Shown piece after piece: positions 5,966 to 11,364 of a stretch of DNA of 13,148 bases. The stretch comes from Alphaproteobacteria bacterium (GTDB lineage Bacteria > Pseudomonadota > Alphaproteobacteria > Rs-D84). The translations under genes were made by a program, and so were the position numbers. The first letter of the stretch is position 1. Each line of letters begins with the position of its first letter. The DNA is taken from positions 1-13,148 of the forward strand of contig JAEEQU010000024.1 in assembly GCA_016285415.1 (NCBI GenBank), in the 5' to 3' direction. The notes below the pieces were generated by a model that made no database searches, had not been told where the DNA came from, and was given only the letters and a program-made list of their open reading frames with translations.

Positions 5966-8044
5966 TTATTGTGCCAATACCCCAACAGACATTGTGATTC
6001 TGCGAATGCCACTGCTGATAGATTTTTCTTTATTTATCTTGGCACGAATAATTTCGCCAGTATGATTTATATGCGTTCCACCGCACAATTCGCACGATAC
6101 ATCGCCCGCGGTTATTACGCGAACAACATCGCCATACTTTTCCCCAAACAGCGCCATCGCACCGCGTTTTTTGGCTTCGTCAATTGGCATTTCTTCGTGC
6201 AGGACGGTCATATCTGCGTTTATCCATTCATTGACCAATTTTTCCACCGCGACCTTTTCTTCGTCGGTCATCGCACGTCCAAACGAGAAATCAAAACGCA
6301 CAGAATCAGGTGCAACCTTGGACCCGCGTTGTTCAACATCAGTGTTTAGGACTTTGCGCAATGCCGCCTGAAGCAAATGCGTCGCCGTATGTGCGCGCGC
6401 GGTTTGTGCGCGATTTTGGGCATTTACAACTGTTTTAACTGTATCGCCAACAGAAATCTTTCCGACCACTGTGCCACGATGCAGAACGACATTGTTTGCA
6501 CGTGCGGCCTCATTAACATTAAGGACGACCGTATCACCAATTTTCAATTCGCCCATATCACCAACCTGACCACCCTGGGTGCCATAGAAATTTGTTTTAT
6601 CCAATGCGACCTCTACGGCATCGCCATCATTGGCGCTATCCACAAATTCGCCATCGCGCAATATCGCCAAAACCCGCGATTCCATATTGTCGTTTGGCGC
6701 ATACTTTGTTGTGTCATCGGTTTCTGGCACATCGGTTCGTGATTCCCATAAAACACGTGTTCCCTTGGTATCGGCACGACTGCGTTCTTTCTGTGCCGCC
6801 ATTTCTGATTCAAACCCAGCGACATCAACCGTAATATTTTTATCACGCAAAATCATTTGTGTTAAATCCAGTGGGAATCCGTACGTATCAAATAACTTAA
6901 ACGCAACCGCACCCGGCAAGACGCCATTTTGAACCTTGGGCACTTCGTTATCCAATAACTTGATACCATTGTTCAACATATCGGCAAATGCGTTTTCTTC
7001 GTTTGTGATAACTTCTATTACATGCGCCTGATTCTGTGCCAGTTCTGGATATGCATCGCCCATTTCACGAACCAACGCTGGATACAACCGCGACAGTAAC
7101 GCACCCGAATGTCCCAACAACTGGCCATGACGCATTGCACGACGCAAAATACGGCGAATTACATAACCACGATCCGTATTTGATGGAATTACCCCATCTG
7201 CAATTGCAAAACCAACAGAACGCAGATGGTCGGTAATAACCTTGAAACTGGTGATGTTTTCTGGGGTTTCGGCGACACTGGTAACATCACTGACCGCGCG
7301 TTTCAGATTCACAAACAAATCGGTATCATAATTGTCCGTTTTGCCCTGCAACATTGCGGCCCAGCGTTCCAAACCCGCACCCGTATCAACATTTTTATTT
7401 GGCAAATCGGTCAAATTACCATTGGCATCGCGATCATATTGCATAAAAACATCGTTCCATATTTCGACATAACGACCGCCATCTTCGTCTGGGCTGCCTG
7501 GCAGACCGCCTGGAACATCTGGCCCAAAATCATAGAATATTTCACTGCATGGGCCACATGGACCGGTATCACCCGCCGACCACCAATTATCTTTACCAAG
7601 GCGAATTGCTTCTTTGCCTGCGATTTTCTTCCACAATGTTGCGGCTTCGTCATCGGTTTCATGTGCGGTTACGACCAATCTGTTTGGGTCAATGCCAATA
7701 ACATTGGTTAATAAATCCCATGACATTTCCAATGCGCCTTCTTTAAAATAGTCCCCAAAAGACCAATTCCCCAGCATTTCAAAGAAAGTATGATGACGCC
7801 CATCCACACCGACATCTTCCAAATCATTATGTTTTCCACCGGCGCGAATACATTTCTGAACATCTGCGACACGTGGCGCAGGTGGATTTTCCAGACCCAA
7901 AAATATATTTTTCCATGGTACCATACCCGCGACCGTAAACAACAGTGACGGATCATTTGGAATCAATGATGCTGATGGGACAATTTTATGCCCGTGTGAT
8001 TCAAAATAATTCAAAAACAGTTTTCTTATATCATTGTATGTCAT
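5966..8044 (-). CDS. alaS: Alanyl-tRNA synthetase lacking the C-terminal C-Ala domain
   Basis: The 692-residue enzyme attaches alanine to tRNA-Ala and hydrolyses mischarged Ser/Gly. The catalytic core is complete, including class II motif 2 (RHHTFFEMLGNWSFGDYF, 83-100) and the tRNA-recognition region RGYVIRRILRRAMRHG (292-307). N289 and D386 align by constant offset with E. coli N303 and D400, which read G3:U70. The editing domain is also complete, with zinc ligands H552 and H556 (HTATH) and C654 and H658 (CGGTH). Bacterial AlaRS is usually about 870-880 residues. Here the chain stops about 30 residues after CGGTH, at RRITMSVGVLAQ, so the linker, coiled coil and DHHA1/C-Ala domain are all absent. 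Only 65 nt separate the stop from fabI, leaving no room for a frameshifted remnant. The start has GAGG (8054-8051), 6 nt before ATG. Confidence 0.96.
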   Translation of the reverse strand: MTYNDIRKLFLNYFESHGHKIVPSASLIPNDPSLLFTVAGMVPWKNIFLGLENPPAPRVADVQKCIRAGGKHNDLEDVGVDGRHHTFFEMLGNWSFGDYFKEGALEMSWDLLTNVIGIDPNRLVVTAHETDDEAATLWKKIAGKEAIRLGKDNWWSAGDTGPCGPCSEIFYDFGPDVPGGLPGSPDEDGGRYVEIWNDVFMQYDRDANGNLTDLPNKNVDTGAGLERWAAMLQGKTDNYDTDLFVNLKRAVSDVTSVAETPENITSFKVITDHLRSVGFAIADGVIPSNTDRGYVIRRILRRAMRHGQLLGHSGALLSRLYPALVREMGDAYPELAQNQAHVIEVITNEENAFADMLNNGIKLLDNEVPKVQNGVLPGAVAFKLFDTYGFPLDLTQMILRDKNITVDVAGFESEMAAQKERSRADTKGTRVLWESRTDVPETDDTTKYAPNDNMESRVLAILRDGEFVDSANDGDAVEVALDKTNFYGTQGGQVGDMGELKIGDTVVLNVNEAARANNVVLHRGTVVGKISVGDTVKTVVNAQNRAQTARAHTATHLLQAALRKVLNTDVEQRGSKVAPDSVRFDFSFGRAMTDEEKVAVEKLVNEWINADMTVLHEEMPIDEAKKRGAMALFGEKYGDVVRVITAGDVSCELCGGTHINHTGEIIRAKINKEKSISSGIRRITMSVGVLAQ

Positions 8045-8068
8045 GTTGTACCTCGTGCTTTTTGTGGG

Positions 8069-8096
8069 ATTATAGAACTTTATCGTCTTTACGCAA
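8069..8096 (-). promoter_or_regulatory. Putative alaS promoter
   Basis: On the minus strand a perfect TATAAT (8074-8069) lies 16 nt after TTGCGT (8096-8091). The weak -35 box overlaps the stop codon of the upstream glycosyltransferase gene. The leader would be about 18 nt long and includes the Shine-Dalgarno site, so alaS need not rely on read-through. Confidence 0.55.
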
Positions 8097-8883
8097 CAAT
8101 TTTTGCGGATGCATTAACAGTTTTTAAAAACTTTTTAATAGTTTCAGAAATTGCCACTTGCGCAGTTTTTCCCATCGGTGTCCGCCGGCCATATTTTACC
8201 GCGGCATGTCCCATTTTAATTGCGACATAATTTGTCCGGTTCATGTATATCGGCATCATTTCCGGATGACGCACCTGCATAAATTCCTTTAACGATAGCC
8301 ACATTAACTGTGCAATTGGCACGCGATAGCGTGTATGGCGCAAATCACGGTATAATTTTGGTAATATATCAACCATTAAATCGGTAAATTCATCCAATAC
8401 CGTGCGCCGTATTATTGTGCCAGTAATTTCAAAGTTTGGTCTGGTCTTGCCACATTCGGTTCCATTTGCCCAATTTGGTGTGATTTTAAACATATCAGTA
8501 ATATTGTCGTTTAACACCGTTGCATTTTGCACAACCGCAAATATATTTTCTGAAACCGCGGGCACACACGCATCCAGCAATACATCATCTTGGTCAATAA
8601 ACATCACCCAATCGCATGCGATTTTCAATTTGCGCATTTCTTTTACCGCATTGAATCTTGATTCAAATTCGCCAGTATTTTTATCAGAATTTATTATATG
8701 TAATACGCCATGCCATCCCATACGCCGAATAGTGCGCCGATTTATAATCTGATTCGGATTATCGTTATAAATAACCAGTGTGCAAAATCGTTCCAACCGA
8801 TGCAACGGTGGCAACGATATCCGCAATGCATCTGTGTCAAACACAGTCATTACAAGGGCAAGATTATTTTTGCGTTTAAACAT
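8089..8883 (-). CDS. GT2-like glycosyltransferase family protein (putative)
   Basis: This 264-residue protein has no signal peptide or membrane helix. The pattern suggests a GT-A fold: a first strand LALVMTVFD (8-16), a second strand TLVIYNDNPNQ (35-45) like the sugar-nucleotide edge of GT2 enzymes, NTGEFESRFNAVKE (69-82) where GT2 members have their conserved helix, and CDWVMFIDQDDVLL (90-103) supplying a DxD-type metal site (D97-Q-D99-D100). The C-terminal half has no motif I recognise. The last 35 residues are basic and helical, which could hold it at the membrane surface. The donor, acceptor and pathway are unknown, and no polysaccharide or LPS genes adjoin. There is no Shine-Dalgarno sequence before ATG 8883; a TACAAT box ends 6 nt upstream, predicting a leaderless mRNA. 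alaS follows 44 nt downstream. Confidence 0.6.
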   Translation of the reverse strand: MFKRKNNLALVMTVFDTDALRISLPPLHRLERFCTLVIYNDNPNQIINRRTIRRMGWHGVLHIINSDKNTGEFESRFNAVKEMRKLKIACDWVMFIDQDDVLLDACVPAVSENIFAVVQNATVLNDNITDMFKITPNWANGTECGKTRPNFEITGTIIRRTVLDEFTDLMVDILPKLYRDLRHTRYRVPIAQLMWLSLKEFMQVRHPEMMPIYMNRTNYVAIKMGHAAVKYGRRTPMGKTAQVAISETIKKFLKTVNASAKIVA

Positions 8884-8889
8884 AATTAA

Positions 8890-8918
8890 ATTGTAAATAA
8901 AAGTTTGAAAAATTGCAA
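8890..8918 (-). promoter_or_regulatory. Promoter of the glycosyltransferase gene, predicted leaderless
   Basis: Minus-strand TTGCAA (8918-8913), a 17-nt spacer and TACAAT (8895-8890) precede ATG 8883 with TTAATT between. The predicted start falls on the ATG. The geometry is identical to that of ligA. TTGCAA is its own reverse complement and also serves the divergent promoter. Confidence 0.65.
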
Positions 8919-8942
8919 TTGGTTAGTTTTTTATGATATAAT
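8913..8942 (+). promoter_or_regulatory. Promoter of the three-helix membrane protein gene
   Basis: TTGCAA (8913-8918) lies 18 nt before a perfect TATAAT (8937-8942), which is preceded by TGA to form an extended -10 (TGnTATAAT, 8934-8942). The -35 hexamer is the same base pairs used by the divergent gene, inside the palindrome AATTGCAATT (8911-8920). Confidence 0.65.
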
Positions 8943-8963
8943 ATATGTGCAAAGGAATTAAAA

Positions 8964-9449
8964 ATGGCAATGAACAAAACGTTGGTTTCAACGATTGTGT
9001 GCTTCACCATCGTGCTGTTGATGGCGGTGTTTCAGTTTGCCTTGGACGATGTTGCGCCAATTCCAATTCCCGAATCGCTGCAGGGACGCGCATTATATGT
9101 CTGTCCGGCGGCAAGTGAAACATGGGACGCGATGGCGGCGGGATTCGGCCATTTTTACAGATATTTATTATTGGGATTCTTTTTTAGTTTAATTGTGCTG
9201 TTGTTTGTGTGGGGGTGGTATCTGTACCAAAACTTGTTACAAGATAAATTTAAACGCGACGACTTCAAGAATCCGTGGGGTTTTACCAAATTGTTGTTCT
9301 GGGCAACGGTAATAATGATTGTCGTTTTACATACCCCAAATTATTATAGACACTTTAAAATCCGCGATACTGCGGGCGAATGGGTGGCATGTGAAAGCAC
9401 CAGCGAAGGTGCCAAGGTCGTTCCCATAAATTTGATTGAAACAAAATAA
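8964..9449 (+). CDS. Three-helix inner-membrane protein of unknown function
   Basis: I do not recognise a family. The 161 residues show three hydrophobic helices (about 7-27, 67-88 and 108-124). The loop between helices 2 and 3 is basic (KFKRDDFK, 95-102), so by the positive-inside rule it is cytoplasmic. This puts segments 28-66 and 125-161 in the periplasm. Each of those segments holds one cysteine (C47, C143), which could form a disulfide bridging the two periplasmic parts; this is inference. AAAGGA (8951-8956) lies 7 nt before the ATG. The gene has its own extended -10 promoter shared back-to-back with the glycosyltransferase gene. No terminator hairpin is seen after it, and the HU promoter begins 24 nt downstream. 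Confidence 0.85.
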   Translation: MAMNKTLVSTIVCFTIVLLMAVFQFALDDVAPIPIPESLQGRALYVCPAASETWDAMAAGFGHFYRYLLLGFFFSLIVLLFVWGWYLYQNLLQDKFKRDDFKNPWGFTKLLFWATVIMIVVLHTPNYYRHFKIRDTAGEWVACESTSEGAKVVPINLIETK

Positions 9450-9473
9450 TTTTACGATTTTTATAAATAGGTC

Positions 9474-9502
9474 TTGACTTAAAAGGCGGAATTCTCTACG
9501 AT
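9474..9502 (+). promoter_or_regulatory. Promoter of the HU gene
   Basis: TTGACT (9474-9479) and TACGAT (9497-9502) are 17 nt apart. The -35 hexamer and the next base match the tRNA-Ala promoter (TTGACTT). The predicted start near 9509 leaves a leader of about 115 nt. Confidence 0.7.
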
Positions 9503-9518
9503 TCGGTTAGGCGTTTCG

Positions 9519-9578
9519 GGCAATGCCCTTGAAAATTGCTTGGTTGCGGATTGCAATTAGATTTTCATGGGCATTGCC
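9519..9578 (+). promoter_or_regulatory. Long stem-loop in the HU mRNA leader
   Basis: GGCAATGCCC (9519-9528) pairs perfectly with GGGCATTGCC (9569-9578). After a T-T mismatch, TGAAAAT (9530-9536) pairs with ATTTTCA (9561-9567), and TGC (9537-9539) can stack on GCA (9553-9555). A second small hairpin overlaps its foot (CCAAC 9577-9581 with GTTGG 9588-9592). The ribosome site at 9612-9618 lies outside both. No T run follows, so this is not an ordinary terminator. It may control stability, processing or binding of a regulator. Confidence 0.6.
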
Positions 9579-9624
9579 AACTGGAACGTTGGGACACCTT
9601 TAATCAATATGAAAGGAGAATATA

Positions 9625-9897
9625 ATGAACAAACAACAATTGATTGAAGCAATTGCGAACGAAGTCGAAGTTACCAAAGCAACAGCAGCGGCATGCTTGG
9701 ACGCGTTCATTAACACTGTTACAAAAGTGTTGAAAAAGAAAGGCGATGTTCGCTTGGTCGGTTTTGGTACATTCACAACCGCAAAGCGCAAAGCCACAAC
9801 AGGCCGCAACCCACAAACTGGTGCTGCGATTAAAATTCCGGCCTCTACTCAGCCGAAATTTAAACCTGGCAAAGCTTTGAAAGATGCTTTGAACTAA
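9625..9897 (+). CDS. hup: HU family nucleoid DNA-binding protein
   Basis: This 90-residue protein has the normal HU length and layout: a helical dimerisation part (1-40), the GFGTF turn (46-50), and the DNA-intercalating arm with RNPQTG (61-66) and P72, followed by KFKPGKALKDALN at the C-terminus. HU dimers bend DNA, compact the nucleoid and assist replication and recombination. Residues 42-90 closely resemble alphaproteobacterial HU. The start is well defined by AAAGGAG (9612-9618), 6 nt before ATG. The gene is monocistronic, between its own promoter with a structured leader and a strong terminator at 9922-9948. The symbol is generic, because HU-alpha/beta naming does not apply to a single copy. 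Confidence 0.96.
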   Translation: MNKQQLIEAIANEVEVTKATAAACLDAFINTVTKVLKKKGDVRLVGFGTFTTAKRKATTGRNPQTGAAIKIPASTQPKFKPGKALKDALN

Positions 9898-9921
9898 AGA
9901 TAAACACTTTTATTTCATTCC

Positions 9922-9948
9922 AAAACACCGTCTATTGACGGTGTTTTT
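9922..9948 (+). terminator. HU gene terminator
   Basis: AAAACACCGTC (9922-9932) pairs with GACGGTGTTTT (9937-9947) around TATT and runs into TTTTT, ending GTTGTTT. It is a typical intrinsic terminator 25 nt after the stop. Confidence 0.93.
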
Positions 9949-9961
9949 GTTGTTTATGCAT

Positions 9962-9993
9962 AAAAAAGAAACGGTTACAACCGCAACCGTTTC
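9962..9993 (-). terminator. ackA terminator, same stem family as 441-468
   Basis: On the minus strand GAAACGGTT (9993-9985) pairs with AACCGTTTC (9976-9968) around 8 nt and is followed by TTTTTT (9967-9962). It lies 28 nt after the ackA stop. Its stem core AAACGGTT/AACCGTTT also appears in the hairpin at 441-468, which likewise has an 8-nt loop. Confidence 0.85.
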
Positions 9994-10021
9994 CATTAAC
10001 TACTTACATTATCAGTAAACA

Positions 10022-11263
10022 CTATTCTGCAAATGAATATTTCATTTTCAGATGATCGGCATCGTATGTTTTATTCATAATGCCAAGTGTGTCTTCTACG
10101 ATAACAATTTCTTCGTTTGTTGGAATCATGAATACTTTGACACGGCTATCTGGGGTGCTGATTTCACATTCACCGGCATCCAAGCGCGCCAAGGCCTTGT
10201 CATTTTTGTCCATGTCAATTTTGATGCCCAATTCTTCCAACCCTTCGCAGAATTTACCACGCAGATAAGAATCATTTTCACCGACACCTGCCGTAAACAC
10301 CAATGCATCAACATGACCTAATTCCGCCATAAATGCACCGATGTATTTTTTAACGCTGTGGACTTCCATTTCCAATGCCAATTTGCAATCTGCATTTGAT
10401 TCGCGATTTGTTTCAACATCACGGCGATCCGCAAAGCATTTTGTAATCCCAAGATGCCCAGAATCTTTATTCAAATGTTTGGTCATTTGTTCAGGGGTCA
10501 ATTGTAATTTTTCCATCACATACAGCAACGCACCCGCATCAACATCACCCGGACGTGTTCCCATCATCAGCCCCGCCGTTGGTGTCATACCCAATGTTGT
10601 ATCAACCGCGCGACCATTTTTAATTGCAACACCCGATGCACCCGAACCAATGTGCATAGTAATCAAATTGCATTTGTCTGCCGGTTTCCCAAGCAATGCC
10701 GCTGCACGTTTTGAAACATACAGATGGCTTGTTCCGTGGAATCCATAGCGACGAACGCCCAATTCACGATACCACGCATCTGGCACTGCATAACGATATG
10801 CATATTCCGGCATAGTTTGCAAAAACGCGGTATCAAATACGGCGACCTGAGTTGCATTTGGTAAAATTTGGCGTGCGCTTTCAATACCCATCAGTGATGC
10901 CGGAATATGCAACGGCATCAAATCGCGCCAGTTTTGAATTTCGCGCATAACTTCGTCAGTGATTTCCACCGAAGACGCAAATTTAGAACCACCCATAACA
11001 ACACGATGGCCAACACCCTTGATTTCATTCATATCAATTGATGCATCACGTAACATACCCATAACAACATTTAATGCATCGTTATGATTTTTCATTGGGG
11101 TTTCTTTCTTGTTTTTTGTACCGTCTGGATATTTTTGGGTAACAAAAGAATCATCTGAACCGATTTTTTCAACATTACCGCCGACGATTTGCTTTTTAGA
11201 ATCTGCATCAAAGATTTGATATTTCAAACTGGATGAACCACAGTTTAAGGCCATAATATACAT
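10022..11263 (-). CDS. ackA: Acetate kinase
   Basis: The 413-residue enzyme interconverts acetate plus ATP and acetyl phosphate plus ADP. Family residues are in place: N7 in LNCGSSSLK, R87 in HRVVMGG, D144 in FDTAF, H176 in GFHGTSH, R237 in GTRPGD, and the late TNEE (382-385). Two active-site neighbours differ from the common forms: LHNP reads LHIP (I120), and HLGNG reads HIGSG (S207, aligned with N211 of the Methanosarcina enzyme by constant offset). Thus propionate or another short acyl substrate is conceivable, though acetate kinase remains the best call. ATG 11263 has AAAGGA about 7 nt upstream. No phosphotransacetylase gene adjoins it. An inverted repeat overlaps the promoter and ribosome site. 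The gene ends in TAG, whereas the others I checked end in TAA. Confidence 0.95.
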   Translation of the reverse strand: MYIMALNCGSSSLKYQIFDADSKKQIVGGNVEKIGSDDSFVTQKYPDGTKNKKETPMKNHNDALNVVMGMLRDASIDMNEIKGVGHRVVMGGSKFASSVEITDEVMREIQNWRDLMPLHIPASLMGIESARQILPNATQVAVFDTAFLQTMPEYAYRYAVPDAWYRELGVRRYGFHGTSHLYVSKRAAALLGKPADKCNLITMHIGSGASGVAIKNGRAVDTTLGMTPTAGLMMGTRPGDVDAGALLYVMEKLQLTPEQMTKHLNKDSGHLGITKCFADRRDVETNRESNADCKLALEMEVHSVKKYIGAFMAELGHVDALVFTAGVGENDSYLRGKFCEGLEELGIKIDMDKNDKALARLDAGECEISTPDSRVKVFMIPTNEEIVIVEDTLGIMNKTYDADHLKMKYSFAE

Positions 11264-11270
11264 ATTCTTT

Positions 11271-11300
11271 CCTTTTGGTTAATTAAATTACGCCAAAAGG
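11271..11300 (-). promoter_or_regulatory. Inverted repeat overlapping ackA -10 box and ribosome site
   Basis: CCTTTTGG (11271-11278) and CCAAAAGG (11293-11300) are perfect 8-bp arms spaced 22 bp centre to centre, about two helical turns. On the minus strand the outer arm overlaps the predicted -10 box and the inner arm contains part of the Shine-Dalgarno sequence. If transcription starts near 11291, only one arm is in the RNA, which favours a protein operator. If it starts further upstream, an RNA hairpin could mask the ribosome site. Confidence 0.5.
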
Positions 11301-11326
11301 TTAGCACCCACACACGCAGATTTCAA
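11298..11326 (-). promoter_or_regulatory. Putative ackA promoter
   Basis: Minus-strand TTGAAA (11326-11321), a 17-nt spacer and TAACCT (11303-11298) preceded by TGC (extended -10) form a plausible promoter. The -10 hexamer itself is weak, at 3 of 6 matches. Confidence 0.45.
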
Positions 11327-11328
11327 TT

Positions 11329-11355
11329 AAAAAAATCCCCACCAATTCGGTGGGG
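11329..11355 (-). terminator. Terminator of the large unknown gene
   Basis: On the minus strand CCCCACC (11355-11349) pairs with GGTGGGG (11343-11337) around 5 nt and is followed by ATTTTTTT (11336-11329). It begins 9 nt after the stop codon of the gene ending at 11365. Confidence 0.93.
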
Positions 11356-11364
11356 AACAATAAT

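Noticed and set aside
9574..9604. Second HU promoter (TTGCCA and TTTAAT)
   Set aside because: The spacing is 19 nt, the -10 is poor, and TTGCCA is the arm of the leader hairpin. TTGACT-17-TACGAT upstream is much better.
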